A stretch of DNA of 64,000 nucleotides from Trebonia sp963822615 (GTDB lineage: Bacteria > Actinomycetota > Actinomycetes > Streptosporangiales > Streptosporangiaceae). The stretch lies in assembly GCA_963822615.1 (NCBI GenBank), contig CAWGIM010000015.1, positions 496,001 to 560,000 of the forward strand. The letters are read 5' to 3'. Under the pieces are notes generated by a model. It was not told the DNA's origin. It searched no databases and saw nothing but the letters and a program-made list of their open reading frames with translations. Below, in pieces: positions 25,102-33,192 of this stretch. The number at the start of each line of letters is the position of its first letter. Position 1 is the stretch's first letter. A program made the translations under genes and the position numbers.

Positions 25102-25147
25102 ATTCCTGCGCGCTAGGGTTCGGGATTCCTGCGCGCTAGGGTTCGGG
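25102..25147 (+). repeat. Perfect 2 x 23-bp tandem repeat duplicating a core promoter
   Basis: The 23-bp unit occupies 25102-25124 and 25125-25147 without mismatch. Each unit ends GCTAGGGTTCGGG and carries the -10-like TAGGGT; the second copy (25137-25142) is 6 nt before ATG 25149, the expected spacing of a leaderless start. Confidence 0.85.
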
Positions 25148-25148
25148 C

Positions 25149-25934
25149 ATGAAGAACGTGAGCGGGGCCGGCGTGGTGGTCACCGGCGCCGGCAGCGGGA
25201 TCGGCCGGGCGATCGCGCTGCGGCTCGCCGCCGACGGTGCCCGGGTGGTGGTCAACGACCTGGACGCCGCGGCCGCCGCGGCGGTGGCGGCCGAGGCCGG
25301 CGGCTACGCGCTCCCCGGTGACGTCGGTACCGGGCCCGGGGTCGCCGAGCTGGTGGAGGCGGCGGCCGGGCTGCTGGGCGGGATCGACGTCTACTGCTCG
25401 AACGCCGGGACGGTGGCGGGCGCCGGGCCGGAGGCGCCGGACGACCAGTGGCAGCGCGCCTGGGAGGTCAACACCATGGCCCATGTCCGCGCCGCCCGCG
25501 CGCTGCTGCCGGGCTGGCTGGACCGCGGCGCGGGCACGTTCGTGGTCACCGCGTCGGCCGCGGGCCTGCTGACCATGCTCGGCGCGGCCCCGTACTCGGC
25601 GACCAAGCACGCGGCGGTGGGGTTCGCCGAATGGCTGGCGGCGACGTACGCGCACCGCGGCCTGACCGTGCACTGCATCTGCCCGCAGGGGGTGCGCACC
25701 CGGATGCTGGCCGGCTCCGGCCCGGCCGGGGACGTGGTCCTCGCGGGCGCCGCGATCGAGCCCGAGCAGGTGGCCGACGCGCTGGCGGCGGCCATGGGCG
25801 ACGGCCGGTTCCTGGTCCTGCCGCATCCCGAGGTCCACGACTACTACGTGCAGCGCGCCACCGATACCGGCCGGTGGCTGCGCGGCATGTCGCGGCTGCA
25901 GCAGCGGGTCGAGTCGGCGGGCGGGGAGGCCTGA
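25149..25934 (+). CDS. Short-chain dehydrogenase/reductase (SDR)
   Basis: The 261-residue product is a classical SDR: cofactor loop VVTGAGSGIGRAIAL, Asp-containing VVNDLD (NAD preference), CSNAG, and the catalytic Ser with YSATKHA (Tyr-x-x-x-Lys). The substrate is unknown; most such orphans oxidise or reduce alcohols or ketones. The gene is probably leaderless, starting just after the duplicated promoter unit. A P-loop kinase gene follows almost immediately. Confidence 0.9.
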   Translation: MKNVSGAGVVVTGAGSGIGRAIALRLAADGARVVVNDLDAAAAAAVAAEAGGYALPGDVGTGPGVAELVEAAAGLLGGIDVYCSNAGTVAGAGPEAPDDQWQRAWEVNTMAHVRAARALLPGWLDRGAGTFVVTASAAGLLTMLGAAPYSATKHAAVGFAEWLAATYAHRGLTVHCICPQGVRTRMLAGSGPAGDVVLAGAAIEPEQVADALAAAMGDGRFLVLPHPEVHDYYVQRATDTGRWLRGMSRLQQRVESAGGEA

Positions 25935-25953
25935 CATCCAACCGACCGCGTGG

Positions 25954-26514
25954 GTGGTGGCGGGCCCGCCGGGGGCGGGCAAGAGCACGGTCGCCCGGCT
26001 GCTGCTGGCCCGGCTTGACCCGGTGCCCGCGCTGCTTGACAAGGACACCATGTACGGCTCGTTCGTGGCCGCGGCGCTGGCGGCGGCGGGCAAGCCGCCC
26101 GGGGAGCGCGAGGGCCCGTGGTACGACGAGCACGTCAAGCCGCACGAGTACGCGGGGATGGCGGCGACCGCCCGGGAGATCCGCCGCTACGGCTGCCCGG
26201 TGCTGCTGTCCGGGCCGTTCACCCGGCAGGTCCATGAGGCGGACGGGTGGCGGTCCTGGGTGGCCGGCCTGGGGGGCGAGCCGGTGCGGCTGGTGTGGGT
26301 CAGGTCGGACGCGGCTACCCTGCACGCCCGGCTGACCGCCCGCGGCTCCGGCCGCGACGGCGGCAAGCTGGCGGACTTCGCCGCGTTCACCGCCCGGATC
26401 CGGGCCGGGGAGCTGCCCGCGGCGCCGCACGCGGTGATCGACAACCGGCTCAGCGCGGCCGAGCCGCTCGCCGTTCAGGTAGACGCGCTGCTGGCCACGG
26501 CTGAGCCCGGGTAA
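25954..26514 (+). CDS. P-loop kinase (AAA/zeta-toxin-like ATP-binding protein)
   Basis: The product, about 186 residues from GTG 25954, has Walker A AGPPGAGKSTVARLL at the N-terminus, LLDKDTMYGSF and LLSGPFTRQV, and a C-terminal arginine-rich lid, as in small-molecule kinases (gluconate or chloramphenicol-phosphotransferase-like). GGGGAGG (25922-25928) is best spaced for an in-frame ATC at 25936, giving six more residues (IQPTAW) before VVAG; a rare AUC start is possible. Stop of the SDR gene and this start are separated by 1-19 nt, so the genes are co-transcribed. Substrate unknown. Confidence 0.75.
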   Translation: MVAGPPGAGKSTVARLLLARLDPVPALLDKDTMYGSFVAAALAAAGKPPGEREGPWYDEHVKPHEYAGMAATAREIRRYGCPVLLSGPFTRQVHEADGWRSWVAGLGGEPVRLVWVRSDAATLHARLTARGSGRDGGKLADFAAFTARIRAGELPAAPHAVIDNRLSAAEPLAVQVDALLATAEPG

Positions 26515-26517
26515 CCG

Positions 26518-27231
26518 CTAGCGGACCGCCTGCGCCGCCCGGGCGGCGGCCAGCGCGGTCACTCCCGCCATCCACAGGTCGAGCCCGAACTGGTAGTGGG
26601 TCTCCGGGTCGTCGCAGTCGGTCATCGGGGCGGCGCACTCGACCAGCCGGGGGTACTTACCCGACGGCAGGGTGGCCAGCGTGACCTGCTTCTGGCGCTG
26701 CAGCTCGACCCGCTCGTCCTCGTCCAGCGCCTCGATGCCGGGCTCGCTCATCACCAGCATGATGCCGGTCCACAGGGCCGAGCGGGCGACCGCGCTCGCG
26801 TCGGCCGGGCTGAACCCGGCCGAGCGCAGCACGTCCAGGGTGGTCTCGACCGCCGCCTGCGCGTGCTCGCCCTTCATCTTCTCGGCCTTGGCCAGCAGCT
26901 GGGGTGCGGCCGGGTGCGCCCGCAGCACCGCCAGGAACGAGCCGATCAGCCCGCGCAGCTGCGCTGGCCAGGGCGCCGCGGGGTCGACGGTGATGTCGAT
27001 CTCGCTCCACACCCGCTCGGTAAGGGCCGCGAGCAGCTCGTCCTTGCCGCGGAAGTGCCAGTACAGCGCCATCGGGGTGACCCCGAGCTCGGTCGCCAGC
27101 TTGCGGATCGTCAGCGCTTCCAGGCCAAGCCCGTCGGCCAGCGCGAGCGCCCGCTCGGTCACCGCCGCCCGGTTCAGCCGGGTGCGCTCACCGTCTTCGT
27201 CGCGCGGTGCTGTCTGCCTTGAAGAGCTCAC
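26518..27231 (-). CDS. TetR-family regulator (TetR_C_1 type)
   Basis: The start is GTG 27231 (VSSSRQT); the frame extends to 27267 through promoter sequence. The 237-residue product has an N-terminal helix-turn-helix with ALTIRKLATELGVTPMALYW and HFRGKDELL, the form seen in tetracycline-class TetR regulators, and a longer C-terminal ligand domain. It is divergent from an MFS exporter and probably represses it. GTG is preceded at 6 nt by TATAGT, consistent with a leaderless mRNA. It converges on the P-loop kinase with a 3-bp gap. Confidence 0.87.
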   Translation of the reverse strand: MSSSRQTAPRDEDGERTRLNRAAVTERALALADGLGLEALTIRKLATELGVTPMALYWHFRGKDELLAALTERVWSEIDITVDPAAPWPAQLRGLIGSFLAVLRAHPAAPQLLAKAEKMKGEHAQAAVETTLDVLRSAGFSPADASAVARSALWTGIMLVMSEPGIEALDEDERVELQRQKQVTLATLPSGKYPRLVECAAPMTDCDDPETHYQFGLDLWMAGVTALAAARAAQAVR

Positions 27232-27237
27232 TTGACA

Positions 27238-27243
27238 ACTATA
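27238..27243 (-). promoter_or_regulatory. -10 element of leaderless tetR (minus strand)
   Basis: TATAGT on the minus strand lies 6 nt before GTG 27231. Confidence 0.45.
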
Positions 27244-27302
27244 CGTCGTACAGGGCAGCATCGGCAATGAGCACCTTTACAGCGTATATGAACGTCATAC
27301 AG

Positions 27303-27326
27303 GTACGGCCTACAGGTACGCCGTAC
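27303..27326. promoter_or_regulatory. Inverted repeat operator before the MFS exporter
   Basis: GTACGGC (27303-27309) and GCCGTAC (27320-27326) form perfect 7-bp arms with a 10-nt spacer, 26 bp before the exporter ATG. Related GTAC and CATAC motifs occur from 27240 to 27300, indicating an operator-rich region. Confidence 0.5.
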
Positions 27327-27352
27327 AAGAACCGCAGGGAAGGACCGGAACC

Positions 27353-28853
27353 ATGCCAGGACGCGCACGGTGGTGGGCGCTGACGGCGGTCAGCCTCGCC
27401 ACGCTGATGAGCTATCTCGACAACAACGTGATCAACGTCGCGCTGCCGACCATCCAGCACAGCCTGCACCTGTCGGTCAGCGGGCTCGAGTGGATCGTCA
27501 GCAGCTACCTGCTCGTGCTGGGCGGGCTGCTGCTGGTCGGCGGCCGGATCGCCGACGTGTACGGCCGCCGCCGGATGTTCCTGGCCGGCCTGGCCGTCTT
27601 CACCCTCTCCTCGCTGGCGGCCGGCCTGGCCGGCAGCGGCGGGGTGCTGATCGCCGCCCGCGCGGTGCAGGGCCTCGGCGCGGCGCTGCTGATGCCGACC
27701 ACGCTGGCGATCATCGCCGCGACGTTCACCAGCACCCGCGAGCGCACCGCCGCCATCGGCATCTGGGGCGCGGTCGGCGCGCTCGGGCCTGGCCATCGGC
27801 CCGGCCGTCGGCGGCGTCATCAGCCAGCACCTGCACTGGGGCTGGATCTTCCTCATCAACGTGCCGCTCGGGGTGATCACCGCCGCGATCGCGATCCCGT
27901 CGGTGGCCGAGTCGCACGGCCGGGCCGAGAACGGCACCAGCCTGGACTTCCCCGGCCTGGTCAGCTCGGCGCTGGCGCTGTTCGCGCTCACCTACGCCCT
28001 GATCGAGGGCGGCGACCGGGGCTGGACCTCGGCCCCGATCATCGCCTCGTTCGCGGTGGCCCTGGTCGCCGCCGCCGCCTTCCTGGTGATCGAGTCGCGC
28101 AGCGCCCACCCGATGGTGCCGCTGCCGGTGTTCCGCTCGGCGTCGTTCAGCGGCGGCCTCGGCACGATGATGATCTGGTCCTTCGGCGTGCTCGGTATCT
28201 ACTTCTTCACCTCGCTCTACCTGCAGGGCAACCTCGGCTTCTCGCCCACCAAGGCGGGCCTGGCGTTCGTCCCGATGGCGCTCTGCCTGGCGGTCGCGGC
28301 GGTGCTGTCGCCGCGGGTGACCGGGCTGATCGGCAGCCACCGGACGGTGGCGCTCGGCATGGCGATCATGACGGTCGGGCTGGTGCTGTTCGCCCGGCTC
28401 GGCGCCGGTGCCACCTTCGGCGGCCTGCTGCCCGGGTTCATCCTGTTCGGCCTGGGCGCGGGCCTGATGAACGTGCCGCTCACCAACTCGATCCTCGAGG
28501 GCGCACCCACCGCCCAGGCGGGCATGGCCTCCGCCCTGATCAACGCGTCCCGCGAGGTCGCCGGGCTGCTCGGGGTGACCGTGATCGGCGCGGTGCTGCG
28601 CACCACCGAGGGCAGCTCGCTGCGGTCAGGCAGCAGCCCGGCCCAGGCGTTCATCGACGGCTACCACTCCGGCCTGTGGCTGACCATCGCCCTGCTGGCG
28701 GCCGGGGTGGCGCTCAGCTACGTCACCCTCCGCCCGCGCGCGCGGCGCGGCCGCGCCCGCGCCGGCGGTGGCCGAGGTGACCGCGGTGACCGGCGAGGTC
28801 GCCGCGGACAGCCGCTGACGGTGCCGGGAGCCAGCCGCACCCGTTCGGTATAA
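27353..28853 (+). pseudogene. MFS multidrug exporter (DHA2 / EmrB-QacA type), one frameshift
   Basis: From ATG 27353 (GGGAAGGA upstream) the frame encodes the first membrane segments of a 14-segment drug:proton antiporter: LDNNVINVALPTIQ, the loop GGRIADVYGRRRMF, and ARAVQGLGAALLMPTTLAI. At the GGG of 27785-27787 one extra G shifts the frame; removing it continues AIGPAVGGVI and then all remaining segments to 28853 (PLTNSILEGAPTAQAGMASA is typical). The rejoined protein is ~500 residues. It is the probable target of the divergent TetR. A base-calling error is as likely as true inactivation. Confidence 0.88.
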
Positions 28854-28881
28854 ATCTTGAAGATTCCGAACGGGTGCGGCT
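28833..28881. terminator. Strong hairpin spanning the exporter stop codon
   Basis: AGCCGCACCCGTTCGG (28833-28848) and CCGAACGGGTGCGGCT (28866-28881) are perfect 16-bp arms; inside them AATCTT (28853-28858) pairs with AAGATT (28860-28865) around a single G, leaving a 4-nt bulge. The TAA stop lies in the hairpin. There is no T-run, as common in actinomycete terminators; it also abuts the promoter of the next gene. Confidence 0.65.
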
Positions 28882-28886
28882 AGCGT
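28881..28886 (+). promoter_or_regulatory. -10 element of leaderless aminotransferase gene
   Basis: TAGCGT lies 6 nt before ATG 28893 and overlaps the last base of the hairpin arm by one nucleotide. Confidence 0.45.
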
Positions 28887-28892
28887 CAGGCC

Positions 28893-30191
28893 ATGAGCGA
28901 CGCGCGCACCTGGCAAGCGGCCGATAAGCACCTGATCAGGTACGCCGGCCGGTTCCACTCCCGGGTCATCGAGCGCGCCGCGGGCTCGTACGTGTACGAC
29001 ACCGACGGCAACGCGATCCTGGACTTCACGTCCGGCCAGATGAGCGCCGTCCTCGGGCACTCGCACCCGGACATCGTGGCGACCGTCGCCCGCTCCGTCG
29101 CGACCCTTGACCACCTCTACAGCGGCATGATCAGCCCTCCGCTGGTCGAGCTGGCCGAGTGCATCGCCGCGACGCTCCCGCCCAGCCTCAGCAAGATCCA
29201 GCTGCTGTCCACCGGGGCGGAGTCGAACGAGGCGGCGCTCAAGATGGCGAAGCTGGCGACGGGCAAGTACGAAGTGGTCTCGTTCGACCGCTCGTGGCAC
29301 GGGATGACGTCGGCCGCCGCCTCGGCCACCTACTCGGCCGGCCGGGCCGGCTACGGCCCGCACATGCCCGGCAGCTTCGCGCTCCCCACACCGGACGCCT
29401 ACCGCTCGCCGTTCCGGAAACCGGACGGCGGCTACGACTGGGCAGCCGAGCTGGCCTACGGGTTCGCGATGATCGACGCGCAGTCAGCCGGCCGCCTGGC
29501 CGCCGTGCTGGTCGAGCCGATCCTGTCCTCCGGAGGCGTCATCGAGCCGCCGCCGGGCTACTTCAGGCGGCTCAAGCAGCTGTGCGCCGAGCGCGGCATG
29601 CTGCTCATCCTCGACGAGGCGCAGACCGGTCTCGGCCGCACCGGTCAGATGTACGCCTTCGAGCGCGACGGCGTCGCTCCTGACATCCTCACGCTGTCGA
29701 AGACGCTCGGCGCCGGCCTCCCGGTCGCGATGGTGGTCACCTCGGCGGAGATCGAGGAGGCCTGCTATGACCGCGGCTACCTCTTCTTCACCACCCATTC
29801 CTCCGACCCGCTGGCGGCGGCGGTCGCCCGCACCGTGCTAGCCGTCATCGAGCGCGACGGGCTGGTCGCCCGCGCGCAGGCGCTCGGCAAGGTCATGGCC
29901 GACCGCTTCGCGGCCATGAGGTCAAGGCACGAGATCGTCGGGGACGTCCGCGGCCGCGGCCTGCTGCAGGGCATCGAGCTTGTCACCAGCAAGGCGACCA
30001 GGCAGCCGGCCCCCGCCCTGGGCGCCCAGGTGACCGCGAACTGCCTCGACCGCGGCCTGCACATGAACATCGTCCAGCTCCCAGGCGCCGGCGCGAGCAT
30101 CTTCCGCGTCGCCCCGCCCCTCACCATCACCGACGAGGACCTGGCCAAGGGCCTCGACATCCTAGACGAGTCCATCGAGGCGGCCCGGTAG
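28893..30191 (+). CDS. 2,2-dialkylglycine decarboxylase-like class III aminotransferase
   Basis: The 432-residue product matches dialkylglycine decarboxylase along its length: Q49 in TSGQM, LLSTGAESNEAALKMAKLAT, W135 in SWHGMTSAAASATYSAGR, EPILSSGGVIEPP, DEAQTGLGR, and the PLP lysine K270 in LTLSKTLGAGLP. The equivalents of Gln52 and Trp138 that define the decarboxylase over simple transaminases are both present. The enzyme would decarboxylate 2,2-dialkylglycines such as 2-aminoisobutyrate and transfer the amino group to pyruvate. No DgdR-type regulator is adjacent. Confidence 0.87.
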   Translation: MSDARTWQAADKHLIRYAGRFHSRVIERAAGSYVYDTDGNAILDFTSGQMSAVLGHSHPDIVATVARSVATLDHLYSGMISPPLVELAECIAATLPPSLSKIQLLSTGAESNEAALKMAKLATGKYEVVSFDRSWHGMTSAAASATYSAGRAGYGPHMPGSFALPTPDAYRSPFRKPDGGYDWAAELAYGFAMIDAQSAGRLAAVLVEPILSSGGVIEPPPGYFRRLKQLCAERGMLLILDEAQTGLGRTGQMYAFERDGVAPDILTLSKTLGAGLPVAMVVTSAEIEEACYDRGYLFFTTHSSDPLAAAVARTVLAVIERDGLVARAQALGKVMADRFAAMRSRHEIVGDVRGRGLLQGIELVTSKATRQPAPALGAQVTANCLDRGLHMNIVQLPGAGASIFRVAPPLTITDEDLAKGLDILDESIEAAR

Positions 30192-30783
30192 CCGCCGGGG
30201 ACCGGCGAGACTGGCACCAGCGGCAGGCCAGCACCACCGCCAGCGGCCACACCGCCTCTGCCCCGGCCAGCACCCGCTCGGCCAGGCCGACCTGCCGCCC
30301 CCCGCCGATCAGTTCCGCGCCGAACCACACCAGCAGCCCGAGCAGCACCCCGGCCGCGCCCCAGGAGCCCCGCCTGCGGGCAGCGAGCGGCCAGGCCGCC
30401 AGGGCCACGAAGCCAGCCGCCGCCGAGCACGTGTGCGGCAGCGACCCGCCCGCCCCGGCCGTCTCGGGGAACGCCGCCACCAGCATGGTGGCCACCCCGC
30501 CGGCGATGAGCAGGAGCCGGCCCGCTGGCGTGGCCGGCCGCAGCGCCAGTCCCGTGATCACGTAGCAGGCCCCTACGCCCGCCAGCGCGAGCGTCATCAC
30601 CCAGCGGTCAGCGGCGCCCACCGCCGCGAGCGAGCTGATCGTCCCGGCTACCGCGTCGAAGGAGCCCGGCTGCAGCCCCGCGGCCAGCGTCCAGCCACCC
30701 ACCAGCAGCACTGGTGCCGCCGCTGAGGAGACCAGGCCCCACCACGGCACGCCCCGCACGATCACCACCATAGGCGAGCGCAC
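30127..30783 (-). CDS. DUF998-like membrane protein
   Basis: The ~215-residue protein has six hydrophobic segments, beginning WGLVSSAAAPVLLVGGWTLA, with QPGSFDAVAGTISSLAAVGA after the first segment, the pattern of DUF998 proteins of unknown function. Start may be GTG 30783 or ATG 30771. Its 3' end overlaps the end of the dialkylglycine decarboxylase gene by 65 bp tail-to-tail; the last ~25 residues, rich in Arg and Pro, may be less constrained. Confidence 0.7.
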   Translation of the reverse strand: MRSPMVVIVRGVPWWGLVSSAAAPVLLVGGWTLAAGLQPGSFDAVAGTISSLAAVGAADRWVMTLALAGVGACYVITGLALRPATPAGRLLLIAGGVATMLVAAFPETAGAGGSLPHTCSAAAGFVALAAWPLAARRRGSWGAAGVLLGLLVWFGAELIGGGRQVGLAERVLAGAEAVWPLAVVLACRWCQSRRSPAATGPPRWTRLGCRGPWPGPRR

Positions 30784-30870
30784 GGCTAGCCACGACTTCG
30801 CCGTAGACGCGAGACGTCCCGGCCGGCCCGCTGCGGGCCGGCCGGGACGTTACTCTCCGGGGTGGGTAGG

Positions 30871-32526
30871 TCAGCGGATCGACGCGACCCCCGAGCGGGC
30901 CGAGCCGGACGCGCTGGCCGCCGCGGCGCCCGCGGCGGCGGTCGGGTTGGGGACCGGCAGCGGCTTGCAGGTCAGGTCCCACTCGGCGCCGGGCTTGCGC
31001 GGCGGCGTCTTGCCGGTCTCCAGGTAACTGGCGATCGCGCCGTCGACGCAGAGGTTCCCGAACAGGGAGTCCGCGTGCGTGGTGCCGCCCGGTTCGGCCA
31101 GCAGGACCGAGTTCGGGAACAGCTGGCGGACTTCGAGGCTGCCCTCGAAGGGCGTCGCCGCGTCCAGTGTCTCGTCGATGAGCAGGGCGCTGTGGATCGC
31201 GTAGCCGGACCCCTGCGAGGCGACCTGCACCGGCTGCTGGGCCGGCGCCGGCCAGTTCAGGCAGGGCGCGTTGAACCACGCGTTGTCCCACGTCTCGAAC
31301 GGGGCGATGCGGTTGACGGCGTCGTTGTCGGCCTGCCACACCGGCCAGCTGGTCGGCCACTGCACGTCGGTGCACTGAACGGCGTTGTACACGGCGAACT
31401 CGTTGTCGTTACCCGGGGTGTCGGTTCCCTGGTAGAGGCTGACCAGGTTCGCGGCCGCGGCCTTGCTGTGGGTGTTCTCCCAGTCGGCGAAGGCGCTGCC
31501 GAGCTGGAGCCAGGTCAGCTGGTAGTAGCCGGCCTCGAGGAAGATGTCGGTCCACTCGTCCGGCCCCACCACGCCGCTGATCGGGTGCTTGGCCAGCGTC
31601 GCCAGCTCCGCGTACCAGCGCTTGCTCACCGCCGCCTCGGTCGCGCCGAGGTGATACACGCGGTTGTACTTGGCCAGCCAGCCGAACCAGATGTTGATGT
31701 TGCGGTTGAACGCGATGTCCTGGCTGAGGTTGGCCTGGTACCAGACCTGCCGCGGGTCGACGTTGCTGTCCAGGATCAGCTGGTTGAGCGTGTGCGGATA
31801 CAGCGTCGCGTAGACCTGGCCCAGGTACGTGCCGTAAGAGAAGCCGTAATAGCTCATCTTCCCGCCCGTGCCGACCAGGGCGCACCTGATGCTGTTCATG
31901 TCCTGGGCCGAGTCGACCGTGGTCATGTTGTCGAGCAGCGCGCTCTGGGCGCTGCTCTTGGTCGCGCAGGCCTGGTCGTAGCCCGCGCTGCGGGTAAGCC
32001 AGTAGTTGAGGATGGACTTGGTCGTCGGGTCGTAGCTCTCGCGGTCACCCGAGAAGTAGTTCGGCTCGCACGAGATGGCCGGAATGCTGCTGCCGACGCC
32101 GCGCGGGTCGAAGCCGATCCAGTCGTAATCGTCCGCCGCGGCGCTCAGTTTGTCCGCCTTGAGCTGCGCGACCAGGAACATGTTGAGATCAAGGCCCGAG
32201 CCGCCCGGGCCCCCGGGGTTGGTGAGGATAATGCCCCGGTAGTTCTTGGCGCTTGAGGTGTGCAGAATCCTGGACACCGCGATCTTGATTTTCGGGCCCC
32301 CCGGGTCGCTGTAGTTCAGCGGCACCGACAGGTACCCGCACTTGGCGCCCGCCTGGGCCAGTGCCTTTTCGGCGCAGGTGCCCCAGGTGATCGAACTAGT
32401 CTGCGCGCTGACGCTCTGCGCGGTGGTGGTTCCCTGGGTCGTCGCGGCGGACGACGCCGCCGGCGCGATGAACCCGACCCCGGCTGCGACGACGGCCGCT
32501 GCGATCGCCGTAGCGATTTTCCGCAT
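30871..32526 (-). CDS. Secreted tripeptidyl aminopeptidase-like alpha/beta-hydrolase
   Basis: The start is ATG 32526 after AAGGGGACC. A signal peptide (basic start, then AIAAAVVAAGVGFIAPAASS) precedes ~520 residues of the mycelium-associated tripeptidyl aminopeptidase family: oxyanion region GPGGSGLDL, DWIGFDPRGVGSS, the nucleophile in GFSYGTYLG, and a C-terminal TAP-like domain with ETLDAATPFEGS and the His in GGTTHADSLF. The product is exported and removes tripeptides or dipeptides from peptide N-termini. The 5' spacer to 32702 is AT-rich, presumably the promoter. Confidence 0.92.
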   Translation of the reverse strand: MRKIATAIAAAVVAAGVGFIAPAASSAATTQGTTTAQSVSAQTSSITWGTCAEKALAQAGAKCGYLSVPLNYSDPGGPKIKIAVSRILHTSSAKNYRGIILTNPGGPGGSGLDLNMFLVAQLKADKLSAAADDYDWIGFDPRGVGSSIPAISCEPNYFSGDRESYDPTTKSILNYWLTRSAGYDQACATKSSAQSALLDNMTTVDSAQDMNSIRCALVGTGGKMSYYGFSYGTYLGQVYATLYPHTLNQLILDSNVDPRQVWYQANLSQDIAFNRNINIWFGWLAKYNRVYHLGATEAAVSKRWYAELATLAKHPISGVVGPDEWTDIFLEAGYYQLTWLQLGSAFADWENTHSKAAAANLVSLYQGTDTPGNDNEFAVYNAVQCTDVQWPTSWPVWQADNDAVNRIAPFETWDNAWFNAPCLNWPAPAQQPVQVASQGSGYAIHSALLIDETLDAATPFEGSLEVRQLFPNSVLLAEPGGTTHADSLFGNLCVDGAIASYLETGKTPPRKPGAEWDLTCKPLPVPNPTAAAGAAAASASGSARSGVASIR

Positions 32527-32702
32527 AGTGGTCCCCTTGACCTTTACGGTCACTTCCGTAACCGAAACAGCTCTGAATGCCCGGCAAAGCCACAGATCTT
32601 GCTCAAAGCTGGCGTATTACCCGTAAAACATCAAGAGCTACTTAAAAGTTTTGCGGAACTGTTACGCCGTTTACAGCTTCTCCTGACCGGGGCGCGCTGG
32701 GG

Positions 32703-33101
32703 TCAGTCGCTGGCCAGGGCCCAGGCCTCGGCCTCGATCAGGTAGCCGGGGGCGAACAGGGCGGCGACCTGGACGGCGGTGCTTGCGGGGGGCCGGGTGG
32801 TGTCGATGACGGCATCGCGGGCCGCGCGTACGGCGGGCAGGTACGCGACGTCAAGGACGAAGAAGCCCAGCTTCACGACGTCGCCGAAGCCGGCCCCGGC
32901 CTCCGCCAGGCAGCGGCGCAGGTTTTCAAAGACCTGCCGCGCCTGGACTTCGGCATCTCCGGCCCCGACCAGCTCTCCGCGCTCGTCCTGCGCGACCTGG
33001 CCGCTCACCACCACCAGCCGCCCGGTGCCGGTGACCACGTGGCTGTAGCCGCGCCCGGCGGCCACCCCCTCGGGGGCTGCAACGTGCCGGAGCACGGCCA
33101 T
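32703..33101 (-). CDS. RidA / YjgF-family protein
   Basis: The ATG at 33101 follows GAGAGGAG at 6 nt. The 132-residue product is normal for the family: GYSHVVTGTGRLVVVSGQVA, then FENLRRCLAEAGAGFGDVVK and the C-terminal RPPASTAVQVAALFAPGYLIE, in which the Arg corresponds to the residue that binds the carboxylate of 2-aminoacrylate in RidA. It probably detoxifies enamine/imine intermediates made by PLP enzymes. It lies directly upstream of the secreted peptidase but with its own spacer. Confidence 0.88.
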   Translation of the reverse strand: MAVLRHVAAPEGVAAGRGYSHVVTGTGRLVVVSGQVAQDERGELVGAGDAEVQARQVFENLRRCLAEAGAGFGDVVKLGFFVLDVAYLPAVRAARDAVIDTTRPPASTAVQVAALFAPGYLIEAEAWALASD

Positions 33102-33192
33102 CGCTTCTCCTCTCAGCGGCGCATCGCGGCACCGCACGCCATCGGGTTACCGCGGCTAACCCCACCGCCAGCAGGCCCGCGCGTCAAGCGAA

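Noticed and set aside
27233..27238. TTGACA read as a -35 element for the MFS exporter
   Set aside because: It is the complement of the six bases between the minus-strand TATAGT and the tetR GTG, and no -10 lies at 16-18 bp on the plus strand, so it is probably coincidental.
30862..32256. 464-codon open frame opposite the tripeptidyl aminopeptidase gene
   Set aside because: Antisense shadow without motifs; the peptidase has signal peptide and catalytic residues.
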